Shown here: positions 25,266 to 34,708 of the stretch, in pieces
How the letters are laid out: the number at the start of each line of letters is the position of its first letter
How positions within the stretch are numbered: the stretch's first letter is position 1
Source of the DNA: Candidatus Mediterraneibacter merdavium
GTDB lineage: Bacteria; Bacillota; Clostridia; Lachnospirales; Lachnospiraceae
Length of the DNA stretch: 64,000 nucleotides
Assembly: GCA_019118545.1 (NCBI GenBank)
Contig: DWYT01000160.1
Location: 1 to 64,000 of the forward strand
Direction of reading: 5' to 3'
The notes under the pieces: model-generated
Seen by the model: the letters and a program-made list of their open reading frames with translations, nothing else
What the model was told of the DNA's origin: nothing
Databases searched by the model: none
Made by a program: the position numbers and the translations under genes

Positions 25266-26516
25266 ATGGAGAAACAGCCTATGTATGAGACAGAGCATAT
25301 CGAGGAGCGGGTGATCCTCGTGGGAATTGATACAGGAAGTACGGAGCTTGCACAGCGTTCGCTGGACGAACTGGCGGAGCTTGCCAAAACCGCCGGGGCA
25401 CAGGTGGCGGGAAGGCTCCTTCAGGCAAGAGAAAGCGCCCATCCCGGCACATATGTCGGAAAAGGAAAGCTGTTGGAACTCAAAGACATCCTCTGGGAAA
25501 CGGAAGCTACGGGAATTATATGTGACGATGAGCTGACCAGCGCGCAGCTTGGGAATCTTGAGGCGGAATTAAGCTGCAAGGTGATTGACCGCACCCTTCT
25601 TATCCTAGATATCTTTGCCGCAAGAGCGGTTTCAGGGGAAGGGAAGATACAGGTAGAGCTGGCCCAGCTCCGCTACAGTTCCTCCCGCCTTACCGGACTG
25701 GGAAGATCCCTGTCCCGTCTGGGAGGCGGCATCGGCACAAGAGGACCGGGGGAGAAGAAGCTGGAGATGGACAGGCGGCTTATCAGAGAGCGCATCAGCC
25801 GCCTGAAAAGAGAATTGAAGGATGTGGAGAAACACCGCGAACTGATTCGGGCACAGCGCAGGCAGTCCGGACTTAAGACGGCGGCGCTTGTAGGGTATAC
25901 GTCCGCAGGGAAGAGCAGCATTGAGAATGCCCTCACAGATGCAGGGATTCTGGAGGATGCTATGCTGTTCTCTACACTGGATACGACAACCCGTTCCCTG
26001 ATGCTTGACAACACGCAGGAAATACTGATTACGGATACGGTAGGGTTCATACGGAAGCTGCCCCATCATCTCGTAGAGGCGTTTAAGAGTACGCTTGAGG
26101 AAGCAAAATACGCGGATATTATTATCCATGTTGTGGACGCGTCCAATCCTCAGATGGACGAGCAGATGTATGTGGTGTATGACACACTGCGCCAGCTTGG
26201 GGCGGAAGGCCGCCCGGTGGTCACCCTGTTCAACAAGCAGGATCTTCTTAAGCAACCGGCGCGGCATCGGGATTTTCAGGCGGAATACTCCATCCCCGCC
26301 TCCGCTAAGACCGGACAGGGACTGGAGGAATTAAAAAAGGCGCTCTTAGAGATTGTCCGCAGGGATCAGATCTACATTGAGCGCCTGTATGAGTTTTCCG
26401 ATGCCGGGAAGATACAGCTCATCCGAAGCAAAGGACAACTCCTGTGTGAGGAATATGTTCCTGAGGGGATTGCGGTCAAAGCATATGTTCCCAAAGACAT
26501 ATACGGACGTATATAG
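25266..26516 (+). CDS. hflX: GTPase HflX
   Basis: 416 residues, the family length. The N-terminal HflX domain (AGRLLQARESAHPGTYVGKG) is followed by a helical linker with GGIGTRGPGEKKLEMDRR. The G domain has G1 GYTSAGKSS, G3 DTVGFIRKLPHHLVEAFKST and G4 NKQD. HflX binds the 50S subunit and splits stalled ribosomes, for instance after heat or antibiotic stress. The start ATG lies just after the upstream terminator; the ribosome binding site is modest (GGAGAAAC lies within the first codons region). It ends convergently with the SDR gene 16 bases away. Confidence 0.95.
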   Translation: MEKQPMYETEHIEERVILVGIDTGSTELAQRSLDELAELAKTAGAQVAGRLLQARESAHPGTYVGKGKLLELKDILWETEATGIICDDELTSAQLGNLEAELSCKVIDRTLLILDIFAARAVSGEGKIQVELAQLRYSSSRLTGLGRSLSRLGGGIGTRGPGEKKLEMDRRLIRERISRLKRELKDVEKHRELIRAQRRQSGLKTAALVGYTSAGKSSIENALTDAGILEDAMLFSTLDTTTRSLMLDNTQEILITDTVGFIRKLPHHLVEAFKSTLEEAKYADIIIHVVDASNPQMDEQMYVVYDTLRQLGAEGRPVVTLFNKQDLLKQPARHRDFQAEYSIPASAKTGQGLEELKKALLEIVRRDQIYIERLYEFSDAGKIQLIRSKGQLLCEEYVPEGIAVKAYVPKDIYGRI

Positions 26517-26532
26517 ACGTTTAAAAACTGAG

Positions 26533-27315
26533 TTACAGATATCCGCCGTCCATGGTGATGATCTGACCGGTGAGATATCCCGGCGCGTCGGCAAGAGAGA
26601 GGGCAAACCGGGCGATTTCCTCCGAAGTGCCGAAGCGCCCGGCGGGGATTTCATCTGCAAGAGCCCGGCGATCTTCGCCGCTTAGCCGTGCGTTCATTTC
26701 AGTGTCGATGACGCCGCAGGCAATGGCGTTGACCTGCACATTGCTTGGCGCCAGCTCCTTTGCGAGAGCTTGGGTCAGTCCGTTCACCCCGGACTTGGCG
26801 GCGGAGTAAGCGGCTTCGCAGGAGGCACCTGATATACCCCATATGGAGGAGATGTTGATGATCTTCCCTTTTTTCTGCGAGACCATATAGGGGATTGCCT
26901 CCCGGCAGCAGTAGAACACGGAAGATAAATTCGTTTCCAGAATATTCCGCCATTCTTCGTCTGACATATCGCTCAAAAGTCCGAAATGCGAGAGGCCTGC
27001 GTTGTTTATAAGCACATCGAGTCCGCCGCTGCATGTCGGCGGGGTTTTCCCGGAAGAGATATCTTCGCAGTCATGTCCGCAGAAGGAAGCGATCTCACGG
27101 AACATAAAGCGCACGGTATCCGGATCGCTTACGTCTCCCGGGAGCATCGTGCATGACCCGCCAAGGGAAATGATCTCCTTTTCTGTCTCTTTTAGCTGAT
27201 CCACGGAATTATTACAGTTAATAAATACATGATATCCGGCTTTCGCGAAAGCAAGAGCGCAGGCGCGCCCGATCCCCCGTGAAGAGCCGGTGATGAGAAC
27301 TTTTTTTTTCTTCAT
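26533..27315 (-). CDS. Short-chain dehydrogenase/reductase, FabG-like
   Basis: 260 residues. The Rossmann motif is GSSRGIGRACAL, the NNAG motif is in VLINNAGLSHFG, the catalytic serine is in INISSIWG and the YxxxK pair is in YSAAKSG. The end GYLTGQIITMDGGYL is typical of FabG-like enzymes. It is probably NADPH-dependent with a 3-oxoacyl or sugar/steroid substrate. As a lone gene outside a fatty-acid cluster, its substrate cannot be named. AAAGGGAAT precedes the ATG at 27315. Confidence 0.88.
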   Translation of the reverse strand: MKKKKVLITGSSRGIGRACALAFAKAGYHVFINCNNSVDQLKETEKEIISLGGSCTMLPGDVSDPDTVRFMFREIASFCGHDCEDISSGKTPPTCSGGLDVLINNAGLSHFGLLSDMSDEEWRNILETNLSSVFYCCREAIPYMVSQKKGKIINISSIWGISGASCEAAYSAAKSGVNGLTQALAKELAPSNVQVNAIACGVIDTEMNARLSGEDRRALADEIPAGRFGTSEEIARFALSLADAPGYLTGQIITMDGGYL

Positions 27316-27480
27316 ACTTATTCCCTTTCTTTTGCCGCTCGGTATAATAGCAAATATACAGTAGTATAATGATATCGTAATCAGCAGGGAGTTTCAATCA
27401 TACATTGAGCCAATACATCTTATTTTAGGGTGGATTTTTAAGAACTTATACCTCTTTTTTTAGCAATTTCTTCTTCGTTG

Positions 27481-27509
27481 TTGAGATGACAGTTGAATAG
27501 CAGTATGAA
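27481..27509 (+). promoter_or_regulatory. Possible promoter before the ManA-like gene
   Basis: TTGAGA (27481-27486) and TATGAA (27504-27509) with 17-base spacing, immediately followed by the hairpin at 27518. Confidence 0.35.
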
Positions 27510-27517
27510 TAAAAGCA

Positions 27518-27550
27518 GAAGCGTCGGTGTTTTACCGGCGCTTCCTTTTT
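27518..27550 (+). terminator. Hairpin with T-run in the leader of the ManA-like gene
   Basis: GAAGCGTCGGT (27518-27528) pairs with ACCGGCGCTTC (27534-27544) with one wobble, then CTTTTT. It lies about 30 bases upstream of the ManA-like start codon and could attenuate that gene. Confidence 0.65.
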
Positions 27551-27580
27551 ACTGTTGATTCGTATAAGGAGGAGAGTCAT

Positions 27581-29377
27581 ATGCCTGAGCTGTTATTTAT
27601 TGAACCTGTGTTTCGGAAGATGATATGGGGTGGAGATAAACTCCATGGGATATACGGAGAAAAATGTCCGGCTGATCATATCGGGGAGTGTTGGAATATC
27701 AGCGCTCATGAAAATGGCATGGGCAGGATTGCTTCAGGGATCTATAAGGGGAAAACACTTGCGCAGATGTGGGAGGAACACCCGGAACTTTTTGGAAATG
27801 AGGACGGACGTATGGGAGGAGAATTCCCGCTGCTGACAAAACTGATTGATGCTGCTGACGACCTGAGTATACAGGTGCATCCGGACGACGACTATGCCAG
27901 ATCTCATGCAGACGGTTCTCTGGGGAAAAAAGAGTGCTGGTACGTACTGGACTGTGATGAGGACGCTTCTATTATCATAGGTCATAATGCAAAGGATTCT
28001 GAGCAGGTCAGGGAGATGATACAAGAAAAACGGTGGAGTGAGTTTTTGCGTGAGATCCCGATCAGGAAAGGGGATTTTTTTCAGATTGATCCGGGATGTG
28101 TCCACGCGATTAAGGGCGGCACATTTATTCTTGAGACACAGCAGTCGAGTGATATTACATACCGGGTATATGATTACGAAAGGCTCCAGAACGGGCGTCC
28201 TCGTGCGCTGCATCTTAAAGAAAGCATGGATGTGATTAACGCGCCTTTTGTTCCGCAGCAGGAACAGCGCAGACGTATGGAGACGGACAATGTAGATATT
28301 GAACATCTCGTGAAATGTGACAAATATTCTGTTGAGAAGTATGACATTCATGGAAGGTGGGAACATAACTTTCGGACAGCTTTTGCGAATCTTACTGTGA
28401 CCGAAGGGGTTGGAGTAATTGACGGTCATGAGGTGAAGCCGGGCATCAGTCTGATTGTCCCCGGCGGCTACGGAACGGTCTGCATGGAGGGGGATTTTTC
28501 CGTAATATGCTCTTGGCCCGAGTACGCAAATACAGAGGGGGAGAGTTATATAAGCGAGCAGGAATACGAGATTATAGTCATAGACTGGATGGGACGCAGG
28601 AAAGCGGCAGTATCCGGGAAGAATCAGGCTGTTCTTGCGTTTAAAGATATTTATGAGGAGGGCGACCGTATTGTGTTCCGTGTGCCTGAGGAAAACAGAT
28701 TTTATAAAATCCGTGTAGATGATACAATGGATGAGTCAATAGTATTTCTTACCCGGAAGAGTGTAATGTATGATATTCCGTTTGCAGAGAAGAAGAAATC
28801 ATACAATAAGAAATCATTTACCGGGGAGCGGCATTATCTTACGGTGAAAAACGCGGAAATCTATGAGACAAACGGATACAGAAACCTTGCGATAAACGTA
28901 ATGGATCAGCACGGAGAGCGTGGGTGTTACCCACACGCATCTGCGAATGTGGAGACAAGAGGGGAATCCGTATTTGCGGCAAGAAATGCGATAGACGGTG
29001 TGCTTGCCAATGATTCCCACGGATCATGGCCTTACGAATCATGGGGCATCAATAAAAATGATCAGGCAGAGATGCTGTTGGAATTCGGGCGCAAAGTTGA
29101 TTTTAACAAAATCGTGCTGTACACGAGGGCGGATTTCCCGCATGATAATTGGTGGAAACAGGCTACATTTACCTTTTCTGACGGCACACGGGAGACCGTG
29201 GCGATGGAGAAGAGCAGCGAGCCTCATGTGTTTGAAATAGAGCGTAAAGCCGTCACATGGCTGAAACTGTCAGACCTGATCAAAGCGGACGACCCCTCCC
29301 CGTTCCCTGCGCTGACGCAGATCGAGGTGTACGGGACAGAGAGCGTGGAGCAGGGGGGCGTTGCGTCGGGATGTTGA
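27581..29377 (+). CDS. ManA-like mannose-6-phosphate isomerase fused to a discoidin-like C-terminal domain
   Basis: About 598 residues. Residues 1-310 are a class I phosphomannose isomerase of the short Gram-positive type: FRKMIWGGDKL, the zinc-site region IQVHPDDDYARSH, KKECWYVLDC, and PGCVHAIKGGTFILETQQSS. A linker beta domain (about 320-420) follows. The last 170 residues resemble an F5/8 type C (discoidin) fold: YPHASANVETRGESVFAARN, the typical NAIDGVLAN, and the end ALTQIEVYG. The start ATG follows AAGGAGGAGAG. A normal ManA stops at about 310-320 residues, so this is an unusual fusion. It interconverts mannose-6-P and fructose-6-P if the catalytic half is active; the role of the appended domain is unknown, perhaps sugar recognition. 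Confidence 0.82.
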   Translation: MPELLFIEPVFRKMIWGGDKLHGIYGEKCPADHIGECWNISAHENGMGRIASGIYKGKTLAQMWEEHPELFGNEDGRMGGEFPLLTKLIDAADDLSIQVHPDDDYARSHADGSLGKKECWYVLDCDEDASIIIGHNAKDSEQVREMIQEKRWSEFLREIPIRKGDFFQIDPGCVHAIKGGTFILETQQSSDITYRVYDYERLQNGRPRALHLKESMDVINAPFVPQQEQRRRMETDNVDIEHLVKCDKYSVEKYDIHGRWEHNFRTAFANLTVTEGVGVIDGHEVKPGISLIVPGGYGTVCMEGDFSVICSWPEYANTEGESYISEQEYEIIVIDWMGRRKAAVSGKNQAVLAFKDIYEEGDRIVFRVPEENRFYKIRVDDTMDESIVFLTRKSVMYDIPFAEKKKSYNKKSFTGERHYLTVKNAEIYETNGYRNLAINVMDQHGERGCYPHASANVETRGESVFAARNAIDGVLANDSHGSWPYESWGINKNDQAEMLLEFGRKVDFNKIVLYTRADFPHDNWWKQATFTFSDGTRETVAMEKSSEPHVFEIERKAVTWLKLSDLIKADDPSPFPALTQIEVYGTESVEQGGVASGC

Positions 29378-29397
29378 GAGAAAAGGAGAGGATGCTC

Positions 29398-30990
29398 ATG
29401 CCTCAGAAAAAAATCAGAGCAATTCTGGCTGATGACGAGCTTCTCATATTAAGAGGCTTACGAAAGCTGATCGACTGGGAGAGGCTGAATATTGAAATTG
29501 TCGGGGAAGCGCATACAGGGGGAGAAGTGATGTGCCTGATCGAGGAAAAGAAACCGGATCTCATCATATCAGATATCAATATGCCTGAAATGACTGGCCT
29601 TGAAATGCTTCGTCTGATAGCGGACAGGAAACTGCCGGTGAAAGTGATCTTTATCAGCGGATATCAGGAGTTTGCTTATGCAAAGGACGCAGTGACATAT
29701 GGGGCTGTGGATTATCTTTTAAAGCCCGTGGAGAAAGAAAAGCTAGAGCAGGCAGTGGATAAAGCGCTCCACAGTCTTCAGGAGGAAAAGAAGCTTGAGA
29801 TATTCGAGACAGCGGAGACGGAGGAGATGTACCGGAGAATCGTAAAAGGGGTGCGGGGAAAGATTGACGCGGATTACCTTTATGAAGAGTTCAGAAAGCT
29901 GGATGTGGATATCAGGGGCAAGGATATGGTGACAGTAGGAATACGCCTGCTGTTTTTGAAAAATACTGCTGAAAGTTCGAAATTAAACGAGCTGTTTGTG
30001 TTTTCTGTATTCAATAGAATCCATAATGAACTGAAAGAGCGCGACTGGGGATTTATTGTAAAAAAAGAGATGAACACCTGTTACTTCATGTTCCTGCTTG
30101 ATCCGGAGGAAAGGGAGGCAGACGTGGAGCGAAAGCTTGAAACAGTACTTCGGATGATACGCAATTATGATCAGTACGCCGTGAAAGCAGGTGTGGGAGG
30201 AAGGATCAGCGATCTTTCAAGACTTGCTTTGGAGTATGACAGCGCAAGGTTTGCTTTAGAACTTTACTATTTTACAGAGGAAGAGACAATCTGGTATGAT
30301 AAGATACAGAGAGATTTTAATGATTCTCTGGAGGATTATGAAAACGGTTTTAAACGGCTGCTTGCCTGCTTTACGGAAGGGAAGGGTGATTATAAAAACG
30401 AGACGGGAAATATACTGTCTGTTATCCGCAGCCTTCATTTCGGCAGCCGGTTTGCGGCTGTTAACCGCTGTATCCTGCTTGTCCATGATATGACAAAGGA
30501 GCTTATGAAGCTTAGGATTCTGGATGAGTCCTTTGTGCGTATTGAGGAAGAAACGGAGATGGAGATCAGGAGGAAAGGGCTTTACAGACTGGCTTGTGCC
30601 TGTGTTACTGAATATCTCGGACGCGTGGAGCAGACGGTCAGAAAAGGCGCCGGAAATGAGCAGGAGAAAGAGATCCGGAGAATCGCGCGATATCTCGAAG
30701 AACATTACAGGGAGAATATAACACTGGAATCCATGGCGGAAGTGTTCAGTATGAACCCGTATTATTTCAGCAGCTACTTTAAGAAAAATATGGGGGAGAA
30801 TTTCAAAACATATCTTACAGAACTGCGTATGGGCAGGGCAGAGCTCCTGCTTCGGAGCACGGATATGAAATCTTATCAGATCGCGTTGGAGGTAGGATAT
30901 AAAAATGTACGCCAGTTTAATGAAAACTTTAAGGCAAGATATGGCATGAGTCCCAGTGAGTACAGAAAAAAGAATGAGAAGAAGATTTAG
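29398..30990 (+). CDS. Response regulator with AraC-type DNA-binding domain, YesN-like
   Basis: 530 residues. In the receiver domain the phospho-acceptor is D59 in LIISDINMPEMTG and the lysine is in YLLKPVEK. The middle region is variable and the AraC domain is at about 425-525 (LESMAEVFSMNPYYFSSYFK; KNVRQFNENFKARYGMSPSEY). I use the ATG at 29398, behind AAAAGGAGAGG; the frame runs back into the ManA-like gene. It is followed, with overlapping ends, by a binding-lipoprotein gene and then the kinase gene, an order that suggests a three-part sensing system. The likely target is the PTS operon starting at 34210. Confidence 0.92.
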   Translation: MPQKKIRAILADDELLILRGLRKLIDWERLNIEIVGEAHTGGEVMCLIEEKKPDLIISDINMPEMTGLEMLRLIADRKLPVKVIFISGYQEFAYAKDAVTYGAVDYLLKPVEKEKLEQAVDKALHSLQEEKKLEIFETAETEEMYRRIVKGVRGKIDADYLYEEFRKLDVDIRGKDMVTVGIRLLFLKNTAESSKLNELFVFSVFNRIHNELKERDWGFIVKKEMNTCYFMFLLDPEEREADVERKLETVLRMIRNYDQYAVKAGVGGRISDLSRLALEYDSARFALELYYFTEEETIWYDKIQRDFNDSLEDYENGFKRLLACFTEGKGDYKNETGNILSVIRSLHFGSRFAAVNRCILLVHDMTKELMKLRILDESFVRIEEETEMEIRRKGLYRLACACVTEYLGRVEQTVRKGAGNEQEKEIRRIARYLEEHYRENITLESMAEVFSMNPYYFSSYFKKNMGENFKTYLTELRMGRAELLLRSTDMKSYQIALEVGYKNVRQFNENFKARYGMSPSEYRKKNEKKI

Positions 30991-32218
30991 GCAATATATC
31001 AAAAGGACGGGGACAGGATTACTGGCTATGCTCCTGATCTCAGGGTGCTCGCAGGAAAAAGAACTGTCCAGTGTAGAGACCACGGAACTGCGGGTTGTGT
31101 ATTCTAGCGGCGATGCAAACTGGAAATTCTGTCTTGAGACGGTGTCTGAGCAGTTTATGGAGGAAAATCCGGGGATAAGGGTGGAATTGTATACGCCGGG
31201 TAATCAGGAAAACAGGCTGTATTCTGACCAGCTTAAGATCCTATATGCGGAAGACCAGTTTTATGATGTGTTGGAGTTAAGAGAACCCCAGAAAATTGCT
31301 GATGCGGGACTTTTGGCGGATATGCCGGGTGAAGTGACGGAGCTGATTGATCCGCAGATGACAGGCGGGGGAAAAGGGAAGTACATTCCCATCTATCAAA
31401 TGAACAGGGGAATCATCTGCAATATGGATATCTTCGAAAGTCTGGGGCTCTCAGCACCAGAGACATATGAGGATTTTTTGGTATGCTGTGAAACGATAAA
31501 AGAGGCGGGATATACGCCGATTGTTATAGGCGGAGCTGATTTGTGGCATATGGAGTTCTGGGGGAATTACCTGTTTGAGAATTTTATGTTGGAGGAAAAT
31601 CAGGAGATTGTATGGACAAAGGAAAGGGCGGAGGAAATGCTCCGTTCTTTCCGCAGCCTATCAGAAGAGGGTTATGTAGAAGAAGGATACCGGGAGCTTT
31701 CCGACAATGAGACAGTGCAGGAAATAGCAGCCGGGAACGCCGTGATGCTCCACACTGGGGCGTGGATGCTGCCGCAGATCAGAGGTATGAACCCTGAGAT
31801 GGGTCTGGGTTTTTTCTTTCTGGCGGGATCGGGCGGAACGACCTATGCGGTGCAGGATCTGAGCAACTGTTGGGGTATTTCCGGGGATTGTCAGTCAGAT
31901 CCAGATAAGTACGGGGCGGCATCAAAGTTCCTTGAGTTTTTTTATTCAGAAGGAGTCTATGAAAATGTTCTGGGGACAATGTCAGCAATGTCGGTTACAC
32001 AAAGAGAGACAGAGACCGCAGAATCATATGCTGATGTTTTGGTAGACAGGGCGTATGAGAAGGATGTGACCGTGACAAACAAAATTGTCAGCAATCTGGA
32101 TACGCCGGATGGTTTCCGCAACAGTTTCAACCAGATATTAAGAGAAACGCTGTGGGGAACGACTTCCATAGAAATATTGGCGGCGGAGCTGACGGCAGAC
32201 TGGGAGGCGGAGAAATGA
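30974..32218 (+). CDS. Extracellular solute-binding lipoprotein without a cognate permease
   Basis: About 414 residues. The lipoprotein signal (GTGLLAMLLISGC) puts the cysteine at about residue 25. The family-1 solute-binding fold follows: YDVLELREPQKIADAGLLAD, then YIPIYQMNRGIICNMDIFES and the late motif NAVMLHTGAWMLPQ. I choose the ATG at 30974; a GTG at 30956 is possible and both overlap the regulator stop. Ribosome binding is weak, so coupling to the upstream gene is likely. No permease or ATPase gene is near. It lies between the regulator and kinase genes, so it probably presents a ligand to the kinase sensor domain rather than feeding a transporter. Confidence 0.85.
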   Translation: MRRRFRQYIKRTGTGLLAMLLISGCSQEKELSSVETTELRVVYSSGDANWKFCLETVSEQFMEENPGIRVELYTPGNQENRLYSDQLKILYAEDQFYDVLELREPQKIADAGLLADMPGEVTELIDPQMTGGGKGKYIPIYQMNRGIICNMDIFESLGLSAPETYEDFLVCCETIKEAGYTPIVIGGADLWHMEFWGNYLFENFMLEENQEIVWTKERAEEMLRSFRSLSEEGYVEEGYRELSDNETVQEIAAGNAVMLHTGAWMLPQIRGMNPEMGLGFFFLAGSGGTTYAVQDLSNCWGISGDCQSDPDKYGAASKFLEFFYSEGVYENVLGTMSAMSVTQRETETAESYADVLVDRAYEKDVTVTNKIVSNLDTPDGFRNSFNQILRETLWGTTSIEILAAELTADWEAEK

Positions 32219-34035
32219 GAAGAAAAGACAGTATATTTTTTCGCCTTACTTTGACGTTTGTGTGTCTTGGACTTTTGCCGATCATGGCAGCAACCGCGGT
32301 TTTGTACCGGGCATTCGCAGGAAACACAGAAGAGACCATGATGCGAAATCTTTCCAGCCTGATCCGGTACGCGGGAGATAATATTTCCCTCGTGTTGGAT
32401 GAATACAGCAGACTGACATGGGAGATCTATTATCAGGATGTGGACAGCGGGGTCATGCTGGCTGATTTTTTAAAAAGTACGGGTTCAGACAGTAAGGAAA
32501 GGCAGCTCACAATGAACATGGTTATGCAAAATCTGGTGGATGAGGACAGCAAAATCCGGACAGCGTGCTTTTTGGACAATGAGGGAAAGCTTAGTTATGC
32601 GACGAAGAATACGCAGAAAGTGATGAATGAAGAAAAATGGATGGCGAGCATGAAAAGTCTGCGGATCTTGAAAAACGGTATTCGTATGGCGGGAGCCCAT
32701 ACGGATGATTATTTCTCCGGATCGCAGAATCAGGTGTTGACATTTGTCGCCGAGTTTAACGATAATACAGTGTTTTCTGATATCAGGTATTCCTTGGGGA
32801 CGCTCTACCTTGATATTGATTTTTCAGCAATTTCTGAACTGGCATCTGATATATCGCTCAACGAGGATGGAGTGTTCCGTATTGTAGACGGGAGCAGGGT
32901 GTGCGTATACAGCTACAATCCCCAAGAAATAGGAAGGAGACTGAAAAACGTGCCTGCTCCGGAGATGACGGGAAATCAGGCTCAGAAACATATAAAAGCA
33001 GACGGGAGTTATTATGTATATTTTAAGATACCGGATACAGAGTGGACGGCTGAGGTTGAGGTGAGCGAGGACTCGGTTTTAAAAAATGTAAAAGCTGTGC
33101 AGATATATATCGGCATCTTTCTGGCGGTCAGTGTGGCTGCTCTGCTGCTCGTGTACAGAAACTATCTGAAAGGTATACGCGCCCCTATGGGCAGGCTGAT
33201 ACGGGGGATGAACGAAATACAGAGCGGTAACCTCAAGACCCGGGTGGAGCCTGAACGGATGGATGAGATCGGCGGGCTGGCGGCAGGCTTAAATCAAATG
33301 ACCGAAGCGTTGGACAGCTATATACAGAGAGTTTATGTCAGTGAGCTAAAACAGCGGGAGACAGAGCTTGATATGCTTAAAACACAGATCCGTCCTCATT
33401 ATCTTTATAATACGTTGGAAGTCATTCGTATGCAGGCGGTCAGCAATGACGATCCGGAGACGGCAGAAATGGTTGAAAGCCTGTCAAAACAGCTCAGATA
33501 TCTTATTGGCAAGACTGGTGACATTGTGCCGCTTAAAGACGAACTGGAAAATATCGGAGAGTATTTTAAACTGCTTAGAATGAGATACGAAAATCGGTTT
33601 GAACTGGAGATACATGTTCCAGAAGAGGTGAAAAACCTTTTTATAATCAAATTAAGTCTCCAACCGGTGGTGGAGAATGCGGTAAAACATGGACTTCTCC
33701 CTAAGGCAAAAGGAGGGATCATCAGTATCAGTGCGCTGACAGGCAGCGATGCTCTTGAAGTGACGGTGATGGATGACGGTGTGGGAATGGACGCAGATAA
33801 ACTTGAGGAAGTCCGCAGAAATATTGAGGCGGATGAGGATGGCAGTTACAGTGATGGAAGGCTTCACATCGGTGTGCGAAATACTGCGGAGCGCCTGCGG
33901 AAAGCTTATGGAAGGAAATATGGGATACAAGTGGCCAGTGAGCGGGGGGTAGGTACGGTTATCACAGTGCGGTATCCGATTCTCTATAAGGAAGAGGAAG
34001 CACAGAAAAAAGCGGGAAAGCAGGAGATATTTTAA
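32215..34035 (+). CDS. Sensor histidine kinase, YesM/LytS-like
   Basis: 606 residues with ATG at 32215 overlapping the stop of the lipoprotein gene by four bases, behind GGGAGGCGGAG. There are membrane helices at about residues 11-31 and 297-317, with a sensing domain between them. The HAMP domain is RAPMGRLIRGMNEIQSGN, the histidine motif is QIRPHYLYNTLEVIR at about residue 391 and the ATP-binding motifs are VVENAVKHGL and DDGVGMDAD. The standard NPHF motif is RPHY here, which keeps the histidine. It should phosphorylate the regulator encoded at 29398. Confidence 0.92.
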   Translation: MRRKDSIFFRLTLTFVCLGLLPIMAATAVLYRAFAGNTEETMMRNLSSLIRYAGDNISLVLDEYSRLTWEIYYQDVDSGVMLADFLKSTGSDSKERQLTMNMVMQNLVDEDSKIRTACFLDNEGKLSYATKNTQKVMNEEKWMASMKSLRILKNGIRMAGAHTDDYFSGSQNQVLTFVAEFNDNTVFSDIRYSLGTLYLDIDFSAISELASDISLNEDGVFRIVDGSRVCVYSYNPQEIGRRLKNVPAPEMTGNQAQKHIKADGSYYVYFKIPDTEWTAEVEVSEDSVLKNVKAVQIYIGIFLAVSVAALLLVYRNYLKGIRAPMGRLIRGMNEIQSGNLKTRVEPERMDEIGGLAAGLNQMTEALDSYIQRVYVSELKQRETELDMLKTQIRPHYLYNTLEVIRMQAVSNDDPETAEMVESLSKQLRYLIGKTGDIVPLKDELENIGEYFKLLRMRYENRFELEIHVPEEVKNLFIIKLSLQPVVENAVKHGLLPKAKGGIISISALTGSDALEVTVMDDGVGMDADKLEEVRRNIEADEDGSYSDGRLHIGVRNTAERLRKAYGRKYGIQVASERGVGTVITVRYPILYKEEEAQKKAGKQEIF

Positions 34036-34101
34036 GATATTCAGGTTAAGTTTTTAGAGCTTTGACCAGATATATGGAGAAAATTTAACAGGTTATGTAG
34101 G

Positions 34102-34140
34102 ATGACATTGTCGAAAAGAGATCGGCAGTGTCATTTTTTA
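34102..34140 (+). terminator. Terminator after the sensor cassette
   Basis: ATGACATTG (34102-34110) pairs with CAGTGTCAT (34126-34134), one wobble, followed by six Ts. It separates the sensing cassette from the PTS operon. Confidence 0.8.
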
Positions 34141-34209
34141 TGACACTAAAGGAACCGCGTTTGGCGCGGGTTTGATGACAGTAAAAAATTGGGAAAGGAG
34201 AGAATGGGG

Positions 34210-34632
34210 ATGTCAGAAAAGAAAATAATCCTTGCGACCCACGGGAAGCTTTCGGAGGGTATGCTACATTCTGTTCAGATGATTGCAGGGCAGAACGGAG
34301 ACTTAAGCTGCATGTGCATGATGCCCGGGGAGCATTATCAGCCCATGGTCTATGAGGTGGAAGCCATGGTCAAAGAAAATCCGGATACACAGTACATTAT
34401 TGTCACTGATCTGTTCGGCGGTAGCGTCTGCAATGGAATGACCATGATAACAGGCTATCCGAACGTCAGGCTTCTGGCCGGGATGAATATGGGGTTGGTC
34501 ATCAATCTTCTCCTGACGCCGGGAAAACTTACGGACGAGCAGATCGCAGAGATCGTAGACGAGTCAAGAGAAGCGCTGCTAGCGATACAGCCGGTCAGCC
34601 CGGATACAGGAGGAGATGAAGACTTTTTCTGA
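34210..34632 (+). CDS. Mannose-family PTS component EIIA
   Basis: About 140 residues. ILATHGKLSEGMLHS carries the phosphorylated histidine (H11), and TDLFGGSVCNG is the second conserved block. The ATG at 34210 sits behind AAAGGAGAG; an in-frame ATG six bases earlier is too close to it. It accepts phosphate from HPr and passes it to EIIB. First gene of a PTS operon whose downstream genes include GH88, so the likely cargo is an unsaturated-uronate disaccharide or other amino-sugar or mannose-type sugar. Confidence 0.93.
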   Translation: MSEKKIILATHGKLSEGMLHSVQMIAGQNGDLSCMCMMPGEHYQPMVYEVEAMVKENPDTQYIIVTDLFGGSVCNGMTMITGYPNVRLLAGMNMGLVINLLLTPGKLTDEQIAEIVDESREALLAIQPVSPDTGGDEDFF

Positions 34633-34708
34633 TCGAAGAGACGATGGATTCGGCGGAAAAAGCCGCCTTATTCAAGATAAAAAAGGAAAGAAAGGAAGGA
34701 AATCAACA

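Noticed and set aside
34141-34185. Second hairpin-like stretch (AACCGCG/CGCGGGTT) after the sensor terminator
   Set aside because: Arms do not match exactly and there is no T-run; not enough to call a separate element.
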